64,000 nt of DNA from JAFDZV01 sp964455525 (GTDB lineage: Bacteria > Bacteroidota > Ignavibacteria > OLB7), in assembly GCA_964455525.1 (NCBI GenBank), contig CAYVWR010000006.1:248001-312000 (forward strand), given 5' to 3'. The position numbers and the translations under genes are program-made. Under the pieces are notes generated by a model. It ran no database searches and was not told the DNA's origin. It saw only the letters and a list, made by a program, of their open reading frames with translations. Shown piece by piece: positions 36,225 to 43,589 of this stretch. Numbering within the stretch: the stretch's first letter is position 1; each line of letters begins with the position of its first letter.

Positions 36225-36983
36225 ATACAGTGATGGAAGAGTCCCCTCTTGGTCTGGACAAGTGGTTTTTCAGCTATGTGGCTACTAGCGAACGCGAAGA
36301 ACGGGATCAGTTCGTACGAGCTGCACCGGGCAATCGGGGTCACCCAGAAGAGCGCATGGTTCATGCTACATCGAATCCGGTTGTCAATGGAAGCCGGGAC
36401 GATTGAGAAGAAGGCTATAGGTGTCTGTGAGGCTGATGAGACCTACATCGGTGGCCGAATCAGCAACATGCATAAGTCGAAGAAGGAGAAGATGCCAAAG
36501 GGCCGGGGGACGGTCGGTAAGGCTATCGTCATGGGGGGATACTGGAGCGAGGAGATGAGGGGAAATTGAGCAGCGTTCGGGCGAAGGTCATTGAGAACAT
36601 CCAGCGTGAAACGCTCCACAAGGAGGTTAAGGACAATGTAGATCCCGGTAGTAGCATCTTTACGGATTCTTTGGCATCTTACCAAGGTCTGGAGGAGGAA
36701 TACGTCCATAAGTTCGTGGATCATGCAGTTTCGTACGTGGAGGGGATGGTTCATACGAATGGGCTAGAGAACTTCTGGAGTTTGCTGAAGCGCACGGTAC
36801 GGGGGACGTATACGCATGTTGACCCGGAGCATCTGTTTCGATAACCGGAAGGATGATGATCAAGGTAGGTTCCTGAATGTAGTGGGATCATCAGAGGGGA
36901 AACGGATAACCTATAAGGAATTGAAAAAGAAGCCAGAGAAGGACGAAGAGAAGAAGAAGCCGAGGGAAAAGAAGAAGACGTAA
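36225..36983 (+). pseudogene. IS1595-family (ISXO2-like) transposase, truncated and multiply frameshifted
   Basis: The remnant begins with TVMEESPLGLDKWF; the N-terminal zinc-ribbon part is missing. At the T5 run (~36264..36268) the frame changes and continues as SAMWLLANAKNGISSYELHR ... GVCEADETYIGGRISNMHKS, which contains the first acidic catalytic region (EADETYIGG). It stops at MRGN (~36569) and resumes in another frame as SSVRAKVIENIQRETLHKEV ... SIFTDSLASYQGL ... GMVHTNGLENFWSLLKRTVR. After HLFR a short deletion changes frame again, leaving NRKDDDQGRFLNVVGSSEGK and a Lys/Glu-rich tail to the TAA at 36981. At least three lesions, so it cannot make transposase. Confidence 0.88.
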
Positions 36984-37237
36984 TGTTCCCTGCAATCGCG
37001 GGGATGATCCAATACACGGAAGGACCTCATACCCCCACAGGTTTCCAGTAATTCGCCTGTGGGTCACCTTTTCACCAGATATGGAGAAAGGCGTGTACGA
37101 GGTAACAGCCGTGGTCATCGCGATGGCTTATCTCGTCAGAGAGATCAGACTTCTGATCTCTGTCTGGCGTGGATAAGTGAACGGATGGCACAAAGTATGG
37201 TCCCCACTCCGGTGGGGGCCATGACTATATACTGATT
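36984..37237. other. spacer with a 31-codon ORF and a hairpin
   Basis: ATG 37081 opens 31 codons (MEKGVYEVTAVVIAMAYLV..., stop at 37174..37176) with a hydrophobic middle; a small membrane peptide is possible but there is no ribosome-binding site. Inside it AGAGATCAG/CTGATCTCT is a short inverted repeat. The hairpin at 37197 follows. Confidence 0.3.
37197..37222. terminator. hairpin ATGGTCCCCAC / GTGGGGGCCAT
   Basis: An 11-base stem with one G-T pair and the tetraloop TCCG. No T-run on plus. It sits between the transposase remnant and the 59-codon ORF and resembles the hairpin at 270..296 in its GGCCCC-type stem. Confidence 0.35.
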
Positions 37238-37417
37238 ATGGGTACATCGAAGAAAGAAAAGGAATCAGAGAGTGAGATGCCAGAGTCATGGAAGAAATTC
37301 CTTGACATGGCTCGTACGGTTGTGAATGTTCCGAAGGAAAAGATCGAGAAGTTAGAAGAACAGAAGCAGAAGGAGCGTCCTCGTAGCCAGCAAGATCAAG
37401 AAAGGATAGCCGAATAG
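37238..37417 (+). CDS. small, highly charged hypothetical protein (59 residues)
   Basis: ATG 37238 to TAG 37415..37417. The sequence begins MGTSKKEKESESEMPESWKK and has the central stretch FLDMARTVVNVPKEKIEKLE, then a Gln/Glu/Arg-rich tail. The central FLxxARxVVNVPKxEIxKxE pattern recalls short proteins of unknown function that I have seen annotated in many bacteria; no defined family can be named. It has no Cys and no membrane segment, and is likely helical. It lies between the broken transposase and the Cys-rich gene, 51 bases ahead of the latter, and may be a passenger of the old insertion. Confidence 0.5.
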   Translation: MGTSKKEKESESEMPESWKKFLDMARTVVNVPKEKIEKLEEQKQKERPRSQQDQERIAE

Positions 37418-37468
37418 TTAATTACATCACCCCGGTTGATAAGCGAGTCATCACATTATAGCCGTTGT

Positions 37469-37921
37469 ATGATGAAATTCGATCAGATTCACAATGATAC
37501 CGATTGCAAATGCATCAACAATACTTGTCAGGAGAACACAAGTGATATATTCTGTCGAGCCTTAAAAGGTAAGGACCTTACTGCTAGTGACTTCATGTCA
37601 TATTGGGAAGAAGGACGACGTCTCCCTGCACATATCAAGGCAAACTGTGAAGACACATGTGAACGAAAGGGTATATCCATCAACTTACTCAATTCAGATA
37701 ATGAAGAGAATGTCAAAGGAAAATTCAGTAGTATAGTTACGCGAAATATCAAGCCACAGAGAAAGATATTTACTCACTACTGTAAGTTCAAGTTTGCGGC
37801 AGACTGCGGAAAGCTCAAGCATACACCCGGACGTGGCGACCAGTATCATTACACATTTTACAAATGTGATGGGTTCAACATTAAACAGTTAGAGCATGTC
37901 AGCATACTTCCATTGAGCTAA
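37469..37921 (+). CDS. Cys-rich hypothetical protein, first gene of a two-gene cassette
   Basis: This 150-residue protein starts at ATG 37469 (MMKFDQIHNDTDCKC); the frame begins at TTG 37436. No family is recognised. It is rich in Cys, with clusters DCKCINNTC, IFCRALKGKD, NCEDTCERKG and HYCKFKFAADCG, and a final YKC, spaced as for one or two metal sites. A central LTASDFMSYWEEGRRLP resembles a helical motif. The C-terminal half (DQYHYTFYKCDGFNIKQLEH) looks beta-rich. There is no signal peptide, so it is cytoplasmic. The stop lies one base before the ATG of the DUF6575-like gene, so the two are translationally coupled. Its AT-rich codon use differs from the flanking chromosome, suggesting transfer. 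Confidence 0.65.
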   Translation: MMKFDQIHNDTDCKCINNTCQENTSDIFCRALKGKDLTASDFMSYWEEGRRLPAHIKANCEDTCERKGISINLLNSDNEENVKGKFSSIVTRNIKPQRKIFTHYCKFKFAADCGKLKHTPGRGDQYHYTFYKCDGFNIKQLEHVSILPLS

Positions 37922-37922
37922 A

Positions 37923-39194
37923 ATGTTTGAGATCGAACCATATCGAGAAGTACCAACCGACTTACCTGTTATTAAATCGGAGTACCACGTTTTGCATTTC
38001 GATGATGAACCTATACTCTATTCTGGGAAGAATAGATATGGGGATATCGTACTTGGCTCCTCCGTTGATGAGGACTATGAAGGACGGATTGAGCGTCATT
38101 ATTGTGTGCCAGTAGACCTCGCTACATACTCGTCTTTCATCAATGGTAATATCAGTTACTATGATATCCTCTGTCAATCAAAGTCAATATTCGTCGTTGA
38201 CAGTGATTTCGATGGGAAGTCATTTCGTACGTACCTGCTACCTCTTGCTGATATCCCTAGCGATTATCTGCCAATGCCAGATTCTTTCTGTCCTCCCCAA
38301 CCAGTATCTGAGTCTCTAGCACTATCATTATATGCAAGTCTTAAAGGAAAGCTAGCTGATCAGCACAAAGCCGTGCCATCAGAGCTAAGCCGGATACAAC
38401 AGGCACTAGCAGACGTATTAGAAACCGCATTGAATAGCTTGCGGGAACTGACTCAACCCAATTTATATATTGCAGCATACTCTCCGTCAAGTTTCCGGAT
38501 TCATTATGAAGTCCAGATGCCAAAACAACTTGACTTCGGCACTCAGGGTTACATCCGCTTCTATAATAAGCTTCTTCGCTTTTGCTTTAACAATCTGCCC
38601 ACTGAGATGGCGAAGATTGTCGAGTTGACTCCTGAAATATCCTACAGGTTTGAAGAAATAGTGAATGAGTACAAAGACCTACATAGTACAGTATGGGTTG
38701 AAAGTGGCAACAAGGAAGCATACTTTCGTGCGCAATTGATTGAGAATGTTGTTGAGATTGCGAACGAATTAAAAGATGCGTCTGATGCGATAGGTCAGCA
38801 CTTCACGAATATCTCCATATTTGATGGGGAATCTGATGAAGCATCTAATGTCGTGGGAGTTATTGATGATAATTTTAGAGACGGTATTGTTGAGGCTATT
38901 GAGATAGCTGGTAGTAAATATTCTAAATTTGAAGCCGATGCAACACCGCAGACGTACGAAATCCAAATTTATTCTTTTAATACTCATTCAAGGAAGGGTA
39001 GCGCATACGTAATCGTCTCCAATGTTCATGGTGATCGAGAAGTTATTACGACTAGGATTACAGTTCTTGGTGATGAGATCTTAGAAGAAACGAAATACAC
39101 AGAAAGCTTACATCACAAGAAAACCATTCAAATCCGGGCGACCGCACATCGAGTAAGGGGTAAGATTACTCGAATGGACATACTGTTTGATTAA
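37923..39194 (+). CDS. DUF6575-like protein, second gene of a two-gene cassette
   Basis: A 423-residue cytoplasmic protein. Residues ~20-120 fit the pattern I associate with DUF6575: HVLHFDDEPILYSGKNRYGD, then a DED acidic turn, Y-C-V-P-V-D, SSFINGNISYYDILCQS, SIFVVDSD and IPSDYLPMPDSF. This N-terminal module is seen in uncharacterised, often mobile, bacterial genes. A helical middle (~140-300; LADVLETALNSLRELTQ, AQLIENVVEIANELKDAS) and a beta-rich end (TYEIQIYSFNTHSRKGSAYV, IQIRATAHRVRGKITRMDIL) follow. No nuclease or NTPase motif is seen. Its stop overlaps the stop of the opposing HTH fragment. The family call is from memory and moderate; function unknown. Confidence 0.65.
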   Translation: MFEIEPYREVPTDLPVIKSEYHVLHFDDEPILYSGKNRYGDIVLGSSVDEDYEGRIERHYCVPVDLATYSSFINGNISYYDILCQSKSIFVVDSDFDGKSFRTYLLPLADIPSDYLPMPDSFCPPQPVSESLALSLYASLKGKLADQHKAVPSELSRIQQALADVLETALNSLRELTQPNLYIAAYSPSSFRIHYEVQMPKQLDFGTQGYIRFYNKLLRFCFNNLPTEMAKIVELTPEISYRFEEIVNEYKDLHSTVWVESGNKEAYFRAQLIENVVEIANELKDASDAIGQHFTNISIFDGESDEASNVVGVIDDNFRDGIVEAIEIAGSKYSKFEADATPQTYEIQIYSFNTHSRKGSAYVIVSNVHGDREVITTRITVLGDEILEETKYTESLHHKKTIQIRATAHRVRGKITRMDILFD

Positions 39195-39373
39195 GTATCA
39201 ACCCGTTTCATCACCTCAGCCAGCAGTTCATCAGGTTGCATTTTGAGCTTTCCTGCGATCGAAATGATCCCTCGCAGACACACCTGCCGTTCTCCTCTCT
39301 CTAGCCTTGATATGTAGGAATGATCCATTGTGTCATCATCCTCCAGATCAGCTTGAGTCAAACCAAGCGCCAT
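39191..39373 (-). pseudogene. XRE-type helix-turn-helix regulator, 5'-truncated
   Basis: The 60 residues from ATG 39373 (MALGLTQADLEDDDTMDHSY) contain most of a Cro/C1-type HTH: LTQADLE as helix 2, DHSYISRLERGER as recognition helix, then GIISIAGKLKMQPDELLAEV. Reading upstream in frame gives CAIVLRERR, the expected helix 1, but no good start codon follows and the frame runs on into unrelated sequence. The 5' end therefore seems lost, perhaps by recombination with the ORF at 39410. It faces the DUF6575-like gene tail to tail with 3-4 bases of overlap. If a distant start is used it could still be made. Confidence 0.55.
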
Positions 39374-39409
39374 CCTTCTCTCTCGTAAGACTATAGCACA
39401 GGTAAAAGG

Positions 39410-39871
39410 GTGAAGCTGAACCCTGATGGAACATGGGCCGCACTGGATAACGATAGTACCAGCGGCTTCAATCCCAAGGGGGCGAAATTCCTGACCGCTA
39501 GAACCAGTAAGCCCACTCAGCTAAAGGGTATGGCCGAGATCATGCCTGATGGTTTGTTTGGCTCTTCGTTCCAAAGCCAAGCTGAACAATACTATGCGTT
39601 CCGAATCCAGTGTGAGGGATTCCCGGATGGTCGTAGCGTTATGGGCTGTATCCAGCGGGATACACCTGAAGGGGAACGACTCTTTGAGACATTAAGTGAT
39701 GGTAAGAAACACAAGGTTGTTTTGGAAATGCGATTTCGGACCAAGGCAGAACAGAAACCGTCTCTCGTACGGATGTACGAGCAGGACCCACCCCCTGATA
39801 TGTTTTATGACAAGAGCCATGTACTAATCACCAAAATAGTTGCGATCGACACATGGTCAGTAGCCAATTAA
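39410..39871 (+). CDS. hypothetical protein, possibly 5'-truncated
   Basis: This 153-residue frame begins at a GTG (VKLNPDGTWAALDNDSTSGF); an in-frame stop lies 24 bases upstream and there is no ribosome-binding site, so the natural N-terminus may be missing. The middle looks like a beta-rich domain (EQYYAFRIQCEGFPDGRSVM, HKVVLEMRFRTKAEQKPSLV) and the end is VLITKIVAIDTWSVAN. No family recognised. It diverges from the truncated HTH gene and lies in the AT-richer island. Confidence 0.5.
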   Translation: MKLNPDGTWAALDNDSTSGFNPKGAKFLTARTSKPTQLKGMAEIMPDGLFGSSFQSQAEQYYAFRIQCEGFPDGRSVMGCIQRDTPEGERLFETLSDGKKHKVVLEMRFRTKAEQKPSLVRMYEQDPPPDMFYDKSHVLITKIVAIDTWSVAN

Positions 39872-39905
39872 CGGGAGCTATAATAGCGAGTGAGGTGGTG
39901 ACACA

Positions 39906-40273
39906 ATGGAAGACATTATGAGTTTTTCAGTTGGTGATATCCGAGACGATGAGAACTGGATCGAATCATCGGTACGCTGTACCTATTCCTAAAACAATTG
40001 GAGTATGGTGTTAAACTCGGCATCGAGCAGTTAAAGGATAACGCATTTACTGTTCTTGTTGGTCATTTGTGTGGTGTTACGTCTGGGAAATTCCACGGCC
40101 ACGAAGTCGCCATCTGTTATCTGAATGAATGGAATTATTCGTCGGCAGTCGGGGCTATGAAAGAACAGCACAAGAAGGAGCTGGGTGAACTATAGGAAAA
40201 GGAGAAATATGAGAAGACCGCCTTTCAGATGCCGGGCAAGGCTCGGCTTACTGTGACACTACGGGAACAGTAG
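39906..40273 (+). pseudogene. broken hypothetical gene: one frameshift and one in-frame stop
   Basis: ATG 39906, preceded by GAGGTGG, reads MEDIMSFSVGDIRDDE. Near 39950-39958 the protein-like reading moves to another frame, ELDRIIGTLYLFLKQLEYGV ... AFTVLVGHLCGVTSGKFHGH ... SAVGAMKEQHKKELGEL, which ends at TAG 40193. The same frame then continues for 25 codons after the TAG (EKEKYEKTAFQMPGKARLTV) to TAG 40271. Joined, it would be about 120 residues with a helical centre. Either two lesions occurred or this is two tiny genes; the continuity of composition across both breaks favours decay. Unrecognised family. Confidence 0.5.
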
Positions 40274-40279
40274 AATCAA

Positions 40280-40312
40280 ATAGGGCCTGATCCACCATAG
40301 ATCAGGCCCTAT
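40280..40312. terminator. perfect 13-bp hairpin at the end of the island genes
   Basis: ATAGGGCCTGATC / GATCAGGCCCTAT with loop CACCATA, seven bases after the last stop. T-poor on plus (CATATTAACC). Confidence 0.5.
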
Positions 40313-40611
40313 CATATTAACCATAATCCTTCAGGCTAGTCAAGAGCTTGGTGTCTCAAGTATGTTAGTGCCTTTTTTATACCTGTGGTATTTTTTGGCT
40401 TACGAACCCATGCACTGTCAGCTATGATGCTGGATACTCTCAGGGCAAGCAAAACACTATAACATTGTACGATCGGTTGTACCCCTTGGAGCAACGGGAG
40501 CGACAGCAGAGGAGGAGTGCAATAATGGTGGCTGGACAGATATCATGATGGCATGCATATCATGGCCATATGCATGCATATCCCCTCTACACTGATACTC
40601 CCACAACCAGC
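40313..40611. other. island right margin without genes
   Basis: No ORF of note lies in this stretch. It includes the inverted repeat at 40551..40577. The sequence shifts back toward the chromosome's usual composition from about 40500. Confidence 0.4.
40551..40577. repeat. 10-bp inverted repeat around CATGGCC
   Basis: GCATGCATAT (40551..40560) and ATATGCATGC (40568..40577) are exact reverse complements with seven bases between. It is AT-balanced rather than GC-rich, so it looks more like a protein-binding or recombination site than a terminator. Confidence 0.45.
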
Positions 40612-40643
40612 AAAAGGGGCGGCCCGTAACGGACCACCCCTTT
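40612..40643 (-). terminator. terminator of the dcw cluster, downstream of ftsZ
   Basis: AAAGGGG-GG-CCG ... CGG-CC-CCCCTTT forms a stem with two mismatches and loop TAA. On the minus strand the T-run CCCCTTTTG lies about 40 bases after the ftsZ stop. Confidence 0.75.
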
Positions 40644-40680
40644 CTATTCGTTCAAGCGTATCTACGTGCCATAGAGCCTC

Positions 40681-41994
40681 CTAGTCCATGATGCGGCGCA
40701 GGAATGCCGGCTTATCGGCAGCCTGTTTCTGCTGCCGCAGTTCCTGGCGCTCATCGGCCTGTGGCTCCTCATCTGGACGTGCCTGCGGCTCCTCCTGACG
40801 GCGGGTAACATCATAGCCACCACGGTGGATGCCTGCGCCGCGCCGCATATATGCAGGCTCGTTATACTTCTCCAGATCCTCAAGCCCCACCGGCACATGA
40901 TCGGCAACGGTATCGCGCGACTGGTTTGCGTACGGACGCGCCGCCTGCTGCTGCATGGGAATGCTCTGCGGCTGCGGTGCGGCTGCCGGAGCCTGTGCTG
41001 CGGCACGCTGTGGCGGAGCCTGGCGTACCTCCTTCGACTTGTTGAACCCTGTTGCGATGACCGTCACCATCATGGAATCGGCAAGGGTATCATCCAGCAC
41101 AACGCCGAAGATGATATTTGCCTCGGCACCGACCGACTCATGGACGATCTTTACCGCTTCATCCACTTCCATCATGGTCAGATCGCTCGATGCCGCGATG
41201 TTGATAAGCACGCCTTCGGAGCCTGTAATGGAGATTCCCTCCAGCAGCGGCGAGCTGATCGCATTCTGTGCAGCCTGGGTGGCACGGCTCTCGCCAGCGG
41301 CGATTCCGGTTCCCATAAGCGCATCGCCCATGTTCTGCATCACCGTACGGACGTCGGCAAAATCGACGTTGACAAGACCGTGGCCGGTAATGATCTCGGC
41401 GATGCCACGGGTGGCATTATAGAGAACATCATCAACCTTATGAAACGCTTCCCTGAAGCCGGTCTTTTTATCGATGATCGAAAGCAGCTTCTGGTTTGGC
41501 ACAACGATCAGCGTATCAACGTGCTCCTTCAGCTCCTTGATACCCAGATCGGCCTTGTCCTTTCGGGGCTTTCCCTCCCAATCGAACGGACGCGTGACGA
41601 TGCCGACAACGAGAGCGCCGAGTGAGCGTGCGATTTCCGCCACAACCGGAGCGCCCCCAGTGCCGGTACCACCACCCATGCCTGCGGTAACAAACACCAT
41701 GTCGGTATTCGACAGAATCTGCGCCAATTCCTCACGATCTTCAACCACTGCATCGTGGCCGATCGATGGATTTGCACCAGCGCCGAGACCACGCGTCAGT
41801 TCCTTCCCTACCTGGACCCGAAGCGGCGACTGATTTTTAGCAAGAGCCTGGAGGTCGGTATTAACCACGAGAAATTCGCAGCCTGACAGGCCACGCTCAA
41901 TCATGCTATTGACCGCGTTTCCTCCGCCGCCCCCGACTCCTACGATTTTGATTTTTGCTCCGTGATGCTCCACGGAACGATCGAGCTCGATCAT
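40681..41994 (-). CDS. ftsZ: cell division GTPase FtsZ
   Basis: This 437-residue tubulin homologue assembles the Z ring at midcell. The N-terminal GVGGGGGNAVN binds nucleotide, and the tubulin signature GGGTGTG is at residues 107-113. The synergy-loop region NVDFADVRTVM is intact. After the core (~330 residues) there is a Gln/Ala/Pro-rich linker and the conserved C-terminal peptide DKPAFLRRIMD, which docks FtsA. The start has a GGGGAGG site. Last gene of the cluster, 149 bases after ftsA, with a terminator downstream. Confidence 0.98.
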   Translation of the reverse strand: MIELDRSVEHHGAKIKIVGVGGGGGNAVNSMIERGLSGCEFLVVNTDLQALAKNQSPLRVQVGKELTRGLGAGANPSIGHDAVVEDREELAQILSNTDMVFVTAGMGGGTGTGGAPVVAEIARSLGALVVGIVTRPFDWEGKPRKDKADLGIKELKEHVDTLIVVPNQKLLSIIDKKTGFREAFHKVDDVLYNATRGIAEIITGHGLVNVDFADVRTVMQNMGDALMGTGIAAGESRATQAAQNAISSPLLEGISITGSEGVLINIAASSDLTMMEVDEAVKIVHESVGAEANIIFGVVLDDTLADSMMVTVIATGFNKSKEVRQAPPQRAAAQAPAAAPQPQSIPMQQQAARPYANQSRDTVADHVPVGLEDLEKYNEPAYMRRGAGIHRGGYDVTRRQEEPQARPDEEPQADERQELRQQKQAADKPAFLRRIMD

Positions 41995-42143
41995 ATTGAT
42001 CCTCCCCTTCCTATGCTGAGTGAATTGGGCGATAGTATATGCTTATCCATTCTATGTGCTGTAGCAGGCCCAAGCTAACCTGATGCCTGAACCGGCCGGC
42101 CCGTGCCCTCACACGGGCCAGTTCCTTTCCTGTGAACCTCTTG

Positions 42144-43460
42144 TTAAAATTCCTCGAAGAATTTTTTCATGCGTGCGACAATCGATTTCTTTTCTTCCGA
42201 ATCTTCCCCATCGGAGACACCATCGGGCGCAGCTCCTTCCCCCACGGAAACCACCGGAGCCTCATTTCTATGAAACGCGTCGATCACCAACCCCACCGCA
42301 GTGGCATAGATCGGGCTTTCCACCTCCGGCGCCAGCGCCGACCCACCGAAACCGGCCGGGATGCCGATTTTCACTGGAAGCCCCAGTACCGTCTGCGCAA
42401 GCTCGCTGGCCCCACGAAGAAGTGCGCCGCCACCGGTCAGCACCACTCCGGCAGAGAGACGCCGCAGATATCCCGACTTTTTTAATTCTATCATCGCAAA
42501 CTCCAGGATCTCCTCCATACGCGGCTGTATGATCTGGCAGAGTGTGCGCTTCGAGATCTCCATCGGCTTGCGGCCGCCGATGCCGGGGATCATGAACACC
42601 TCATCGTTCAGGATCAACGATTCCAGCGTGCAGCCATATTCGCGCTTAATACGCTCGGCCTGCTCGCCGATGATGCCAAGCCCACGACGGATATCATCGG
42701 TCACCATCCGTCCGGCGATGCCGACAACGGCGGTGTGGCGGATCGTCTTATCCTCGAAGATTGCGATATCGGTAGTGCCGCCGCCGATATCAATCAGTGC
42801 CACCCCCACCTCCTTCTCCTCGTCATCGAGCACCGAGTACCCGCTTGCAAGCGGCTCAAGGATGATATCGGCAACGCTAAGGCCGGCACGCTCCACACAG
42901 CGATAGATATTCTGCGTCGCCGTCACCAGCCCGGTGACGATGTGCACATTGGCCTCCATTCTGAGTCCTGACATGCCCACCGGATCGAAGATGCCATCCT
43001 GCCCATCAATGATATATTCCTGTGGGATCACATGAAGGATCTGGCGATCGGAAGGCATGGCCACCCGCTTTGAGTCGTCGAGCAGGCGATTGACATCGCG
43101 CTGGGTTACCACCCGGTCGGCTGTGGAGATCGTGACCACGCCCCGGCTTGGGAACGACTGGATATGATCGCCAGCGATGCCGACCGCCACCGTCTCGATG
43201 GTAATGCCCGACTGCTGCTGTGCCTGTTCAACGGCACGCTGGATCGAGCGCACGGTCTTCTCGATATTCACCACCACCCCACGATTCAATCCCTCCGAGG
43301 GGGCATGGCCAATACCAAGAACATGAATGCCCCCGGGGCCATCTTCATCGCGAGCAGCAACGATCGCACAGACCTTGCTCGTGCCGATATCAAGCCCGAC
43401 GAGAATCTGCTGCCCATCCGAGGAGGGGGAGGCAGGAGCCTGCTGCTGTCCCTTGTTCAT
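42144..43460 (-). CDS. ftsA: cell division protein FtsA
   Basis: Actin-like ATPase of 438 residues from ATG 43460 (MNKGQQQAPASPSSDG), with an AAGGA site; the frame extends to 43526. Family motifs: LVGLDIGTSKVCAIVA (phosphate 1), VALIDIGGGTTDIAIF (phosphate 2), VVLTGGGALLRGASELA (adenosine). The 1C domain lies in between (VVTISTADRVVTQRDVNRLL). The C-terminal KKSIVARMKKFFEEF is a typical amphipathic membrane-targeting helix. It tethers FtsZ filaments to the inner membrane and recruits later division proteins. The N-terminal ~25 residues are a Ser/Pro/Gln-rich extension before the core. Between ftsQ and ftsZ, same strand. Confidence 0.97.
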   Translation of the reverse strand: MNKGQQQAPASPSSDGQQILVGLDIGTSKVCAIVAARDEDGPGGIHVLGIGHAPSEGLNRGVVVNIEKTVRSIQRAVEQAQQQSGITIETVAVGIAGDHIQSFPSRGVVTISTADRVVTQRDVNRLLDDSKRVAMPSDRQILHVIPQEYIIDGQDGIFDPVGMSGLRMEANVHIVTGLVTATQNIYRCVERAGLSVADIILEPLASGYSVLDDEEKEVGVALIDIGGGTTDIAIFEDKTIRHTAVVGIAGRMVTDDIRRGLGIIGEQAERIKREYGCTLESLILNDEVFMIPGIGGRKPMEISKRTLCQIIQPRMEEILEFAMIELKKSGYLRRLSAGVVLTGGGALLRGASELAQTVLGLPVKIGIPAGFGGSALAPEVESPIYATAVGLVIDAFHRNEAPVVSVGEGAAPDGVSDGEDSEEKKSIVARMKKFFEEF

Positions 43461-43589
43461 CAGTTGATCCTTGTCTGAAATCAGTGATTCATAGTTGACT
43501 GCCTGAACGGCATACCAGAAGTACATCCGGCAGGGCTTCGATGAGAGGCCGCCCTGCTTCGGCTGTATACGGTCATAACCCTACGTCTT

